A stretch of 64,000 bases of DNA from CAZSDP01 sp964605665 (lineage in GTDB: Bacteria > Planctomycetota > UBA8108 > UBA1146), in NCBI GenBank assembly GCA_964605665.1, contig CAZSDP010000010.1, forward strand, positions 1-64,000, given 5' to 3'. The notes below the pieces were generated by a model. The model was not told the origin of the DNA, searched no databases, and was given only the letters and a program-made list of their open reading frames with translations. Shown here in pieces: positions 44,675 to 54,552 of the stretch. A program made the position numbers and the translations under genes. How positions within the stretch are numbered: the stretch's first letter is position 1; every line of letters begins with the position of its first letter.

Positions 44675-46549
44675 TCAATCTTCTCCAAGAATCAAGTCTT
44701 CGAGCCGCTCAAGCGTCGCGGGATGGATGTCGTCGGGGACCTCCTGACCCGTCGTCAGATAACTGACGGGGGTCTTTGCGCGAGCGAACAGATCGAGAAG
44801 CACGCCGTGACGGTAGGCCTCGTCGAGCTTGGTGATGAGTAGGCGGCTATAGCCGACGACTCGGAAGTTCTCGGCTGCGGCGAGGATCGCCTCCGGAGAA
44901 GCACTGAGCGCAAGACACAGATGCACATCTAAGTCGCCAATCTCGCTCAGCATTTCGCGCAGCTCATGAATGCGATCCGCGTCTTTCTGGGATCGCCCCG
45001 CGGTGTCGATGAGGATCACCTCTGCGTCGCCGAGCCGGTCGATCGCCTGATGAAGGCTCGTTTCCGGAGTCACGACTTCGAGAGGAACTCGGATGATGTC
45101 TGCATAGCGACGCAGTTGGTCCACCGCGCCGATTCGGTAGGTGTCGAGGGTGACGAATCCGACCTTTGCGTGCTCGGTGATGGAGAAGAGAGCCCCCAGC
45201 TTCGCCAAGGTCGTGGTCTTCCCCACTCCGGTGGGTCCCACCAAGGTCACCAATCGACGCCTCGCCCGTTCGGGACGAGGAATCGGTCGAGCTGGTGGCA
45301 ACTTCGGGCGAATCAACTCTCGAAGGCTCAGTTTCGCGAGTTGCCGACACTCTCTCAAATCGCCGGAAAGGCGTGGGAGTGATCGACGCGAAAGTCGACC
45401 GAGGAGTTCGGTGGCGGTAACTGAAGAGACCCCCCACTCCTCGAGCATCCGTTTTGCTGCTGCGACAACGGGATGGGTTCCCCCAGAATTGGTCGGTTCA
45501 GTCTCTGGAGCTGGATCTTGCGAAGCCCTCGCTGGTAAACCCTCATCGTGCTGTGCTTCCTCAGCCCGTGGGTTTCCCCGGGTCAAGCCACTCTCTTGAG
45601 AGCCAGATCGCAAACCCATCGCACTTCCTTCGACGGGCTGGGTACTGCTCCGCGGTCGAACCGTGGGGAGCGAGGTCGAATCGGGACCAGCCCGATTCGC
45701 CATGACATCACCAATCTTCTTGGAGAGCCGCTCCAAGGCAGCGACCACTTCTTCCGGCTCTCTGTAGCCAGGAGAAATCGGAACTCTTCCTGCTCCGACA
45801 TTCCCTGGGAGTGGACCGGACTCGGCTCGAGGCGTTGGCACGGGGCCGAACAGAGTATTTTCTCCGAAGTGTGGACCCGGCCCAAACTGAGAAGACCCCA
45901 TCTGCGAAGATTCATCCTGAGGAGGGGTGCGATCAGCTTTGGCAGAGGAATAGAGGTGTGACGCGCTCTCCGCCGATCTGCGGACAGTTCGTGACGGGAG
46001 ACCCAGATCAGCCGATCGTGACTTCGGCTCGAGCGTCCCTCTCAGCGACCGATCATCGGCGTGCCCACGCCACGCCTCGAATTCACTCCGACCGGTGACA
46101 TAGACTTCCACTCCGGTCGCTCCGAGAACCCCGAGCATTCCTTTTCTACGGATGACTCGGGTGTGGACGATGCTCACGTCATCGCCAAATCGACGTCGAA
46201 TCTCCTTCAAGGCTTCAGCAAAGCTGACCGCCTCGATTTTTACGAGTCCGAGTCGATCTGAAGGGAACTCGCCCTCAGTTCGGCCGGCGGTGCCGAATTC
46301 AGATCTACCTCGAGTGTCGGCAGTACTCCCGCCGATGCGCTCGACAAATCTTCTTTCGTCACGATCAGCGCTTCGTGTACCGAATTCCTCATCGGAACTC
46401 AGTTCACCACGTTTCCGCAGATCGCCTCGTCCGAGGCTCTCGCTCACGTGTCTTTCCCCTTCTGCCCTAGTTCGCCGTGGCGGCTCCTCCAAATCAGGAG
46501 GCCGGCAATCCAACTCTTGCGAACTCGTTCCCCAACGTGCCGACGTCAT
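44675..46549 (-). CDS. flhF: FlhF, SRP-type GTPase
   Basis: The 624-residue GTPase targets the flagellar basal body to its site. The family B-domain starts at VKIEAVSFAEALKEIRRRFGDDV (~residue 103); the NG domain has LVGPTGVGKTTTLAKLG, DTYRIGAVDQLRRYADI and VILIDTAGR. About 100 charged residues precede the B-domain. The ATG at 46549 overlaps the flhA stop as ATGA; a GTG at 46447 with AAGGGG upstream is an alternative start that would shorten the extension by 34 residues. Confidence 0.92.
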   Translation of the reverse strand: MTSARWGTSSQELDCRPPDLEEPPRRTRAEGERHVSESLGRGDLRKRGELSSDEEFGTRSADRDERRFVERIGGSTADTRGRSEFGTAGRTEGEFPSDRLGLVKIEAVSFAEALKEIRRRFGDDVSIVHTRVIRRKGMLGVLGATGVEVYVTGRSEFEAWRGHADDRSLRGTLEPKSRSADLGLPSRTVRRSAESASHLYSSAKADRTPPQDESSQMGSSQFGPGPHFGENTLFGPVPTPRAESGPLPGNVGAGRVPISPGYREPEEVVAALERLSKKIGDVMANRAGPDSTSLPTVRPRSSTQPVEGSAMGLRSGSQESGLTRGNPRAEEAQHDEGLPARASQDPAPETEPTNSGGTHPVVAAAKRMLEEWGVSSVTATELLGRLSRRSLPRLSGDLRECRQLAKLSLRELIRPKLPPARPIPRPERARRRLVTLVGPTGVGKTTTLAKLGALFSITEHAKVGFVTLDTYRIGAVDQLRRYADIIRVPLEVVTPETSLHQAIDRLGDAEVILIDTAGRSQKDADRIHELREMLSEIGDLDVHLCLALSASPEAILAAAENFRVVGYSRLLITKLDEAYRHGVLLDLFARAKTPVSYLTTGQEVPDDIHPATLERLEDLILGED

Positions 46550-48633
46550 CCGTCGACCCGGGCGACGCCCACGGACTCAACTGTGACCCCGCGAGCGACC
46601 TCATTGTACGAGAGAACCACCACGCCGGGGACGGCGTTTTCTAGCAATCGTCGAACTTGAAGACGAATTTGTGGCGATGTGAGGACGACGGGGGGGTGCC
46701 CCCCGCTCACCAACCGCTCCAATTCGTGGCTCACCGACTGGGTAATCGGCTCTGCCATCTCGGGGCTGAGCCGTAAGAAGCTCCCCCGCTCGGAGTGCTC
46801 GACTGCTGCCGAGACGTACTCTTCCAGCTTCGGGTCGACCGAAATGACGTACAAACGCCCATCGGAGTGTGCATGCTGGCGGCAAATCGTCCTCGCCAGT
46901 GCATGACGAACGTACTCGGTCAAGACCTCCGGGTCGGTGGAGCGAGGGGCCCAATCTGCCAAGGCCTCCAAGATCGCCTCGAGGTCTCGAACCGGTACTT
47001 TCTCACGGAGTAGGCCCTGGAGGACCTTCTGGACACTTCCGATCTTCAGGAGGTCTGGAATCACTTCCTTCACCACCTCCGGAGCATCCTCCCGAGTTCT
47101 GTCGATCAGTCGATTGACCTCTTCACGGGTCAGCAACTCCGCGGTGTGCTCACGGATCATCTCGGTCAAGTGGGTGGCCAATACGCTGACGATGTCGACC
47201 ACGGTGTAGCCGAGTGCCTCTGCCCGCCCTTTGTTCTCTTCACGAATCCAAATTGCGTCGATGCCAAAGGCGGGCTCCTTCGTGGGGACCCCATCGATCG
47301 ACTCCAACTCGAGCCCCGCATCCATCGCCAACCAGTGGTCGAGAAGGATCTCCCCCCCACCGACGCTCTCACCTCGGAGCTTGAACAAGTAGTCACCAGG
47401 CTTCAGCTGCATGTTGTCGCGGATTCTGACCGGGGGGATCACCAGGCCGAGCTCACCCGCAAGCTGCTCCCGGATCAATGAGACCCGATGCAGGAGCCCC
47501 CCGCCGTCACCGGGGTCTACAAGGGTGACAAGGCCGTATCCGACTTCAAGCTCGAGTGGGTCTACCCCGGAGAGGAGGACCTCCCTCGGTTCTGATGTCT
47601 CCTGTGCCGCAGCCGCCTCTTCCTCGAGGACCTCCTCGGTCGCAACACGTCCCTCTTCCTGCCAGAGCCACCAGGCCACCGTTCCGAGGATCAGTGCTCC
47701 GATCAGGAGCACTCCGACCGGAAGCCCAACCGGAATCATCACGAGGAGGAAGACCGCCGTAATCGCGATAGCTCGGGGATTGGAAAAGAGCTGAGTCACC
47801 AGATCGGACCCAAGATTGGTGGGGGTTGAACTTCGGGTGACGATCAGGCCAGCAGAAATCGAGATCACCAATGCGGGAATCTGGCTGACCAGCCCATCAC
47901 CGATGGTCAGGCGAGTAAAGGTGTCGATCGACTTCTTGAAGCTCCAGTCATTCAGTACTGTTCCGATGACGAGCCCACCGAGAATGTTGATCAAGGTGAT
48001 GATGATCCCGGCGATCGCGTCTCCCCGAACAAACTTGCTCGCCCCGTCCATCGCTCCATAGAAATCGGCTTCTTGATTGATGCGATCTCTGCGATCTTTC
48101 GCAGTATGTTCATCGATCAATCCGGCATTGAGATCTGCGTCGATCGATAGCTGCTGCCCCGGCATCTTGTCGAGGGTGAACCGGGCAGCGACTTCGGCGA
48201 TTCGCGATGATCCTTTGGTAATCACGACAAATTGAATCACCACGAGAACCACGAATATGATGAAACCGACGACCGGATTCGAACGGGTCACAAAGTCGCC
48301 GAAGAGTTGAATCACCTGTCCCGCTGCCGCGGTTTCTTCGGTACGGGCATCAGCAAGAATCAGTCGTGTCGAGGCGATATTCAGTGCAAGCCGGTACAAG
48401 GTGGCGACCAAGAGCAATGAGGGGAAAACGGCGAAGTCGAGTGCCTGTCTGACATAGACCGTCGTCAACAAGATCAAAATTGAGAACGTGATGTTGATCG
48501 ACAGAAGAATGTCCATCACCACTGTCGGCAGTGGCTTCAATATCACGACGAGAATACCGATCAACGCCGCGACGAGAAGCAGGTCTCGGTTGCGGCCGAT
48601 CGGGGCGAAAATCGTGGCTGCTCTATCGTTCAT
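46546..48633 (-). CDS. flhA: FlhA, flagellar export apparatus component
   Basis: This 695-residue protein is the large gate subunit of the flagellar type III secretion system. Eight N-terminal membrane helices are followed by the cytoplasmic FlhA domain. The FHIPEP-type loop (RFTLDKMPGQQLSIDADLN) is conserved and lies around residues 140-160. ATGA overlaps link it to flhB before and flhF after. Confidence 0.96.
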   Translation of the reverse strand: MNDRAATIFAPIGRNRDLLLVAALIGILVVILKPLPTVVMDILLSINITFSILILLTTVYVRQALDFAVFPSLLLVATLYRLALNIASTRLILADARTEETAAAGQVIQLFGDFVTRSNPVVGFIIFVVLVVIQFVVITKGSSRIAEVAARFTLDKMPGQQLSIDADLNAGLIDEHTAKDRRDRINQEADFYGAMDGASKFVRGDAIAGIIITLINILGGLVIGTVLNDWSFKKSIDTFTRLTIGDGLVSQIPALVISISAGLIVTRSSTPTNLGSDLVTQLFSNPRAIAITAVFLLVMIPVGLPVGVLLIGALILGTVAWWLWQEEGRVATEEVLEEEAAAAQETSEPREVLLSGVDPLELEVGYGLVTLVDPGDGGGLLHRVSLIREQLAGELGLVIPPVRIRDNMQLKPGDYLFKLRGESVGGGEILLDHWLAMDAGLELESIDGVPTKEPAFGIDAIWIREENKGRAEALGYTVVDIVSVLATHLTEMIREHTAELLTREEVNRLIDRTREDAPEVVKEVIPDLLKIGSVQKVLQGLLREKVPVRDLEAILEALADWAPRSTDPEVLTEYVRHALARTICRQHAHSDGRLYVISVDPKLEEYVSAAVEHSERGSFLRLSPEMAEPITQSVSHELERLVSGGHPPVVLTSPQIRLQVRRLLENAVPGVVVLSYNEVARGVTVESVGVARVDG

Positions 48634-49724
48634 ACGCTGACCTTCCGTCCCTCAGCCATGCGATAAACGTAGGAAAGCACCTCGGCCACCGGTTCGTACA
48701 GATCGGGCGGAATCTCTTCGCCCACTTCTGTCGTGCTGAAGATCGACCGCGCCAACGGCGGTTTTTCCACCACAGGAACCCCGTGCTCGATGGCGAGCTC
48801 GCGAATCCTATGAGCGAGATGATCTTGCCCCTTCGCCACGAGCAAGGGCGCGCTCATCTCTTCTTCATCGTACTTGAGCGCACAGGAAAAGTGTGTGGGG
48901 TTTGTAATGACCACATCTGCGCTTGGTACGTCATGCATCATCCGCTGCAAAGCGAGCTGTTGCTGAATTCTCCGGCGACGCTCTTTCAGTTTCGGATCGC
49001 CTTCCATCCGCTTCATCTCTTCTCGAACCTCATGCTTCGTCATCCGAAGATCTTGCTCGTGCTGCCACCGCTGAAAGAGAACATCGAAGATCGAGATGAT
49101 CAGAAGCGCGATTCCGGCACGGATCGCGATGTAGAAAATTTCAGTGATCAAGAAAGACCATGAACGGTCGACTTCTTGATCAAACAAACCGGTCAAGTGC
49201 CGATCGGTATGCTCGAGAATCAGGGTTCGGAAACCGCTATAGAGAACGAATCCGACGATCATTAGCTTGAATAGCCCAAACAACAGGCGCATCAGCCCAC
49301 GTTTTGAGAGGATGCGCTTCGCTCCTTTGATCGGACTCAGCTTGGTGATGTCTAACTCGAGTGGCTTCCAACTGATTCGAACACCCACCTGCGCCACGTT
49401 GATCAGGAGCGCGATGGCCAAGATGCCGATTGCGAATGGTGCGAGTAATCCTCCCAATTGGAGCAAGCCTGCCGCACCCTGTGAAACAACCACATCAAAG
49501 CTAATTCGCTCTGTTCCCAATCCACCCCACGTCTCTCCGATCAAGCCGGAGATCCCTGCGAGCAAGGATCCCGACAGGATGTAGAGAATCAGCGCAGCCC
49601 CCAGAAGTAGGACTGCGGAGTTCAAGTCGGTACTCTTGGCAACTTGGCCCTTTTCCCGGGCCTCTTGCCGTTTCCGAGGGCTAGCTGGTTCGGTTTTCTC
49701 ACCGAGGTCGGTGTCTTCCGCCAC
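48630..49724 (-). CDS. flhB: FlhB, flagellar export switch protein
   Basis: The 364-residue protein has an N-terminal SPRKRQEAREKGQVAKSTDL start, four membrane helices and the autocleaving motif NPTH in VVITNPTHFSCAL, which switches export from hook to filament substrates. Start is a GTG following GAGGAA. The stop overlaps the flhA ATG. Confidence 0.95.
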   Translation of the reverse strand: MAEDTDLGEKTEPASPRKRQEAREKGQVAKSTDLNSAVLLLGAALILYILSGSLLAGISGLIGETWGGLGTERISFDVVVSQGAAGLLQLGGLLAPFAIGILAIALLINVAQVGVRISWKPLELDITKLSPIKGAKRILSKRGLMRLLFGLFKLMIVGFVLYSGFRTLILEHTDRHLTGLFDQEVDRSWSFLITEIFYIAIRAGIALLIISIFDVLFQRWQHEQDLRMTKHEVREEMKRMEGDPKLKERRRRIQQQLALQRMMHDVPSADVVITNPTHFSCALKYDEEEMSAPLLVAKGQDHLAHRIRELAIEHGVPVVEKPPLARSIFSTTEVGEEIPPDLYEPVAEVLSYVYRMAEGRKVSV

Positions 49725-49730
49725 GCTTCC

Positions 49731-50558
49731 TCAACCCTTCCAACTCAACAGGAGGTCATCGAGGAGTTGTCGAGAAACCCCGAGGTAACTTTCAAAAACA
49801 TCTCCGATGAACGGCAAGATGAGCCAAAGAGTGAAGAGCCCCAGAATGATCCTGATCGTGAAGCCCAGGATGAACACGTTCATTTCTGGTACCGCACGAG
49901 CCAAGATCGCCATCGCTGCCGTCGCGAGCATCAAGCCGATCATTCCCGGCAATGCGAGAGTCACGCCGGTCCTCCACAGTTCACCGCCGGCGTCGATCAC
50001 GATGCTCTGAACATCGAAAAAGCTCGTCGCTGGCACGACTCCCATCGAAGCCACAATTCCACCAGGAGGCAAAACCATGAATGACTGGTTGATCGCGTGA
50101 ACGGTCAGCTCTGGGCCACCGAGGAGGACAAAACAAACGAGTGCTAACACAAAGAAAAACTGCGTCGTAATCGCACTCTGACCTTCACTCACCGGATCGA
50201 AGATCTCCCCGATGCTGAAGCCAATCTCTTGACCGATGATGTGCCCCGCCAATTGAGCAGCAAACACCATCAGTGAGGCGAGAAATCCGATCGTCCAACC
50301 CGCTACGATTTCACTCATGATTGTCAGAAGAGCGCCAATCTCATTGCTCAAGACCGTTGCCATCAGACCTTCTGTTGTTCGGCTCCAGATCACCGGAAAC
50401 ATCACCAGTGAAAGCAACAAGGCAAGACCAACCCGTACTCGAACCGGGAAACTCCGATTCGAAAAGAGTGGTGCGGACAGTGTCACTCCGGTCAATCGAA
50501 AGAAGACCAAGAGGAAGACTGCCATCGCCTCAACAGACTCGACTGGAAAGCCAAACAA
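49731..50558 (-). CDS. fliR: FliR, flagellar export apparatus membrane protein
   Basis: The 275-residue polytopic protein matches FliR: VFFRLTGVTLSAPLFSNRSFPVRVRVGLAL at the start, a central GQEIGFSIGEIFDP, and several further helices. TTG 50558 gives the usual N-terminal length; no good ribosome site is seen. It lies 6 bp before flhB. Confidence 0.93.
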   Translation of the reverse strand: MFGFPVESVEAMAVFLLVFFRLTGVTLSAPLFSNRSFPVRVRVGLALLLSLVMFPVIWSRTTEGLMATVLSNEIGALLTIMSEIVAGWTIGFLASLMVFAAQLAGHIIGQEIGFSIGEIFDPVSEGQSAITTQFFFVLALVCFVLLGGPELTVHAINQSFMVLPPGGIVASMGVVPATSFFDVQSIVIDAGGELWRTGVTLALPGMIGLMLATAAMAILARAVPEMNVFILGFTIRIILGLFTLWLILPFIGDVFESYLGVSRQLLDDLLLSWKG

Positions 50559-50606
50559 AGTTCAGGTGTTCCTATCCAAGACTGCCGTTGCCAGTGCCCA
50601 CTTCAA

Positions 50607-50882
50607 TCAACCTCCCCAAGAAGACTGCAATTGATCAAATGTACTCCAGGTGTACTCAACGGCCCAACTCAACAGAGCGGGCAGAAGCACGACCAGAGTG
50701 ATGATGACGGCTACAATTTTCGGGACGAAGGTCAGAGTTTGATCTTGAATCTGCGTCACCGCTTGAAAGATGCTGATCACCAAACCGACAACGAGTCCAA
50801 CGAGGAGTATCGGCAGTGATAATTTCAATGTCGCCCACAGTGCTTCTTGTGCGACTTCAATCACCCAAGCGTAGTGATCCAT
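50607..50882 (-). CDS. fliQ: FliQ, flagellar export apparatus membrane protein
   Basis: The 91-residue two-helix protein has VAQEALWATLKLSLPILLVGLVVG and QIQDQTLTFVPKI, the FliQ signature. ATG 50882 has GGAG 7 nt upstream; the GTG one codon earlier is less well spaced. Confidence 0.94.
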   Translation of the reverse strand: MDHYAWVIEVAQEALWATLKLSLPILLVGLVVGLVISIFQAVTQIQDQTLTFVPKIVAVIITLVVLLPALLSWAVEYTWSTFDQLQSSWGG

Positions 50883-50949
50883 CACTCTTCTCCGATTTCA
50901 TCAGGCCTTAGCTTCAATTCTTACTGTTATTGACAGCGCTGAATTTCTG

Positions 50950-51780
50950 TCACAGCGGTGGCTGGACGGTAAAGCTGAGCATCAATTGCTCAACGATCTT
51001 CCCCCACCCATCAACGAGAACAAAAATGAGGATTTTGAACGGTAGTGACACAATGACGGGTGGGAGCATCATCATTCCCATCGATATCAAAACCGATGCG
51101 ATCACCATGTCGATGACGACAAATGGCAAGTAGATGAGGAATCCCATCTCGAAAGCACGTTCCAACTCACTCAAGACAAATGCTGAGACGACTGCACTCA
51201 CTGGGAGTGCTTCCAGGAACTGTTGCTCTGTTGCTTCTGGCCGATTCGAAAAGTCTTCGACCACATTTGGGCTCGAGATTTCGGCCATCAGCATCAAGTC
51301 GTCTGGTTCGATGTGTAGGTACATGAACTCTCGAACTCTCTGAACTGAGTACTCGATAGTTTCCGCTCCACTCAGTTCCTTTTGCATATAAGGATCGAGC
51401 GCATTTTCATAAATGTCTGACCATGTCGGACTCATCACAGCGAAGGTCAAAATCAAACCTAGACCTAGGATGACTTGATTTGGTGGCACTTCCTGAGTCC
51501 CCAGTGCCCGTCTGACAAAACCGAGAACAATGATGATTCGAGTGAAGGATGTGGTGAGCAATAGAATTGCTGGTGCTACCGTCAACACGGTGAGCATCGC
51601 GACAATTCGCAAGGACATCGAAAGATCGTCGGGATTACCGGAAAGCGCACGAGAGACGATGTCGTCTCCGTCAGCAGCTTCGGCGATTCCGGGGAACACC
51701 AGTAGAGTTCCCACGACCAATCCAACGAGAGCAACGTAGCGAATCACTCTCAAGACCAAGGGCGTCGGTTCTTGCTTCAT
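50950..51780 (-). CDS. fliP: FliP, flagellar export apparatus membrane protein
   Basis: The 276-residue protein has a cleavable signal peptide (ending near IAEAAD), then FliP landmarks LLTTSFTRIIIVLGFVRRALG and FEMGFLIYLPFVVIDMVIASVL. The ATG overlaps the fliO stop as ATGA. Confidence 0.95.
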   Translation of the reverse strand: MKQEPTPLVLRVIRYVALVGLVVGTLLVFPGIAEAADGDDIVSRALSGNPDDLSMSLRIVAMLTVLTVAPAILLLTTSFTRIIIVLGFVRRALGTQEVPPNQVILGLGLILTFAVMSPTWSDIYENALDPYMQKELSGAETIEYSVQRVREFMYLHIEPDDLMLMAEISSPNVVEDFSNRPEATEQQFLEALPVSAVVSAFVLSELERAFEMGFLIYLPFVVIDMVIASVLISMGMMMLPPVIVSLPFKILIFVLVDGWGKIVEQLMLSFTVQPPL

Positions 51781-52508
51781 GCTGACCCCCGCTTCGACCG
51801 ATGATCCTGTTGATTCCAGAAATCGAACATCGATTTGAGACGGTCAATTTCCCGACGATATGGTTCGAGACGTGATTCCTGAGAAGGAGCTGCGTTTGAA
51901 TCTTGCTCCGTTTCATGATCGCCAGCATCACTGGCTAAATAGTCGGAGCTCTCTTCTTGATATGAAGAGTCTTCTGAACGTATGTGGCCAGCAAAGGTCT
52001 GTTCAGCCGGCGTAAATCTGACCTTCTCTTGGGGATCGTTGATCTCTCCGAGTGCAGTCATCGAATCACCGGTGAGCCCGAGTATCAGTACTCGGTCGCC
52101 AACCTGCGTCACCGCGATTTGGTGCTTGGGACCGACGACTCCTCGGCCCAATACCCGAATAAGGTTTTTGTTTTGAGAGACGACAGCTCCTGGAAAGTAC
52201 TTCCTCAGTAGGAAGAGAGCTGCGATCGCGAGGACGATGACGAACCCTAGCCAGCCGATCGTCCGTAAGATCTGACGACCGAAGGAGCGACGTTCTGCAA
52301 CTGGTGTTGCTAGCTCGGTCTGCCAGGGAAACTGGGTTCGCGAGCGAACGCGCTTATCGGACGGACTTTGGGGACTGTTGTCAACTTCGTAGGTACCCTC
52401 CCCAGTCTCTACACCCTGGGCAAGGATTGGCTCCGGTGTGATTGCGATGAGCATCACAGCGACGAAGCACACCCACGTCCACCGACGAAGGTCGAAACCC
52501 CTCTGCAT
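51777..52508 (-). CDS. fliO: FliO, flagellar export assembly protein
   Basis: The 243-residue protein has a signal peptide (CFVAVMLIAITPEPILAQ), a membrane helix at ~85-105 (GWLGFVIVLAIAALFLLRKYF), and a FliO domain GRGVVGPKHQIAVTQVGDRVLILGL. The acidic, serine-rich C-terminal tail is longer than usual. Its place before fliP confirms the call. AGAGGGG precedes the ATG. Confidence 0.86.
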   Translation of the reverse strand: MQRGFDLRRWTWVCFVAVMLIAITPEPILAQGVETGEGTYEVDNSPQSPSDKRVRSRTQFPWQTELATPVAERRSFGRQILRTIGWLGFVIVLAIAALFLLRKYFPGAVVSQNKNLIRVLGRGVVGPKHQIAVTQVGDRVLILGLTGDSMTALGEINDPQEKVRFTPAEQTFAGHIRSEDSSYQEESSDYLASDAGDHETEQDSNAAPSQESRLEPYRREIDRLKSMFDFWNQQDHRSKRGSA

Positions 52509-52595
52509 GTCGTTCCCCTCTCGACTCGTTCCTTCGAGTCGCCGTGCTCAACACCTCTTCAAGATGCCCTGAGCACTTCCCTCACTATCGACCTG

Positions 52596-53192
52596 TCAAA
52601 TCGCTGCTTTCAATTCTTCCGGATTGAAAACCTCTGTAATTCGGATGCAAAAGCTCTCGTTCAGCACAAGGACTTCCCCCCGAGCAATCACCTTGTCATT
52701 GACGTAGATGTCGAGCGGATCTCCTGCGAGTCGCTCGAGCTCGACGACTGACCCTTGTCCCAGGCGTAAAATGTCCTTGAGGTACATCCGTCCACGACCG
52801 AGCTCCACCTTCACATTCAGGTGAACATCGCGAAGAAGCTCGAGATTTTGATCGACGAGTTCCGCTCCCATTTCCGGGATCGGTTGACCTGTCTTCCCAT
52901 CCGCCGCAGCGCGTGCAGCCTGACTCGTCTGCTCGACTTCAGAGAGCAGTTCGTCGTAACCCTTCAGAGCCCCACTCAGCAGATCCTCCACTTTTCCCGC
53001 GTCGAGAACCGACTTGCTCTTGTCGGAACCGATTCCAAGCTCTAGACGGATCTCATCTTCAGTGGGCTCAGGTTTCTCCGTGGAATCACTCATATCTTCA
53101 GACGAATTGGTCGGAGTACTCTCCGCCGAATCGCTCTGCAGATCTGAACTGTCATCATGCTCGTGATTTCGTTCTCGCTCTTCGCTGCTCAT
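52596..53192 (-). CDS. fliN: FliN, flagellar motor switch protein with CheY-docking-like motif
   Basis: The 198-residue protein carries the FliN/SpoA domain at its C-terminus (DVHLNVKVELGRGRMYLKDIL, GSVVELERLAGDPLDIYVND, IARGEVLVLNESFCIRITEV). An acidic, disordered N-terminal part contains VLDAGKVEDLLSG at ~62-74, close to the FliM/FliY motif LSQxEIDALLSG that binds phosphorylated CheY. ATG 53192 has GGAG 5 nt upstream. It follows fliL directly, where fliM would normally stand. Confidence 0.92.
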   Translation of the reverse strand: MSSEERERNHEHDDSSDLQSDSAESTPTNSSEDMSDSTEKPEPTEDEIRLELGIGSDKSKSVLDAGKVEDLLSGALKGYDELLSEVEQTSQAARAAADGKTGQPIPEMGAELVDQNLELLRDVHLNVKVELGRGRMYLKDILRLGQGSVVELERLAGDPLDIYVNDKVIARGEVLVLNESFCIRITEVFNPEELKAAI

Positions 53193-53200
53193 CACAACTC

Positions 53201-53797
53201 CTACCGAGGCTTCTTCGTGATCGAATCCACGTGAATGTCTAAGATCTGGGAAGGAAGACCCGCAAGCCCATCGATGTCGAGTCCCTTGAAGAACTGGTGG
53301 AGATCTCTTCCCAGTAGTTCTTCACGCCGCATCAGCGTTTCTCCGCCTTGCTCATGCATGAATCTCTTGATCGACTCCGCTAACTCGCCTTTGACGAAGG
53401 TTTCAATCGAAGGCTTGTTCTCAAACAACTTCCTGAGGTCTTTGCCTACTTCCTCTTCATCAAAGAAGAAGTTCACTCCGTCTAAAATGAAGAGATTCTG
53501 TCGACCCGGCTGCAGTAGATTTGGTTCAGCGATCTTCACCTCGTCGATAGAGAGGTGCCAATATTCACTGTTGTGGGTCTTCCCAATCTCGCTTGCGTCG
53601 AAGGCCAGTGGTTTATCACTTCCCGATGCTCCCGCCGTACCAAAGACGAAGAAGAGAACAATCGCTTCGGCGACGAGGATCACCCCGAAGATCAGGAAGT
53701 ACGGACGCTTTCGCTTCGCGGTGATCGGCTTTTCAGCTTCCTCTTCAACCACTTGCTCTGCTTCTAGATTGACACCAGCAATCGGTTTATCGTTCAT
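53201..53797 (-). CDS. fliL: FliL, flagellar basal body-associated protein
   Basis: The 198-residue protein has a short cytoplasmic N-terminus, one membrane helix (YFLIFGVILVAEAIVLFFVFG), and a periplasmic stomatin-like domain ending in GLPSQILDIHVDSITKK. FliL supports stator function. The ATG overlaps the motB stop as ATGA. Confidence 0.88.
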   Translation of the reverse strand: MNDKPIAGVNLEAEQVVEEEAEKPITAKRKRPYFLIFGVILVAEAIVLFFVFGTAGASGSDKPLAFDASEIGKTHNSEYWHLSIDEVKIAEPNLLQPGRQNLFILDGVNFFFDEEEVGKDLRKLFENKPSIETFVKGELAESIKRFMHEQGGETLMRREELLGRDLHQFFKGLDIDGLAGLPSQILDIHVDSITKKPR

Positions 53798-54552
53798 CGG
53801 TTCTTCCTCCCAACCTCTCCATTCGGAACGCTATTGGGTTCTTCTTCTGCCGGTAGCCCCTCTACGTATTCCGGAGTCAAGATCACGATGACCCGATCCC
53901 TATCTGCAAGGCGGTTCGGGTCATTCAGCGTTTCTATGTTGAGTCTTGAGTTATGACGGGCTGTCACGTCGAGACGCAGTTCATTAACACCTGATTCGAC
54001 CAGCACACTCTCTACAATTCGTGCTCTCTGAAACGCGAGAGTCACTTCGTCGTGGTCGTGGGCAGGAGTGGCAAATCCGATGATTCGAACTCTATTGCGA
54101 GCTCCGATGAGTCGATTACCCAACTTCGTGATCAGCTCAGCGCCCTGCTTAGAGAGAGTGGCGGAGCCAGGCTCGAACAACACACTCTCTTCGATATCTA
54201 CAGGCCAATCTTCTTTTGTCTTTTCGGGTGCCTCTTTTTCTTGATACGGCTCGTCGAGGCTCTCGGCATCTTTTCCCTGCTCTAAGTCAGACGAATCGGC
54301 CATCGGATCTGAGCTCGAGTTCAGAAACTCGAGGAGATCGCTGAAGAGGCCAAACTCACCTTCGATATCTTGTTCAAGTTCACGGAAGACCGTGACCACG
54401 TCGTAGAGCTTCTCTTCCTTGATTTCCGACACCGAGAAAAGAAGAACAAAGAAAGTCAACAGGAGCGACATCAGGTCACCGAAGGTGACCATCCACTCTG
54501 GAGCTCCCTGCTGAACGACGATCGGCGCCTTTTTCTTTGCTCTTCGACTCAT
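53794..54552 (-). CDS. motB: MotB, flagellar stator protein
   Basis: The 252-residue protein has the single helix WMVTFGDLMSLLLTFFVLLF with the ion-binding Asp, a linker, and a C-terminal OmpA-like peptidoglycan-binding domain (FEPGSATLSKQGAELITKLG, VRIIGFATP, AFQRARIVESVLVESGV). The coupling ion cannot be settled by eye. ATGA overlaps join it to motA and fliL. Confidence 0.94.
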   Translation of the reverse strand: MSRRAKKKAPIVVQQGAPEWMVTFGDLMSLLLTFFVLLFSVSEIKEEKLYDVVTVFRELEQDIEGEFGLFSDLLEFLNSSSDPMADSSDLEQGKDAESLDEPYQEKEAPEKTKEDWPVDIEESVLFEPGSATLSKQGAELITKLGNRLIGARNRVRIIGFATPAHDHDEVTLAFQRARIVESVLVESGVNELRLDVTARHNSRLNIETLNDPNRLADRDRVIVILTPEYVEGLPAEEEPNSVPNGEVGRKNR

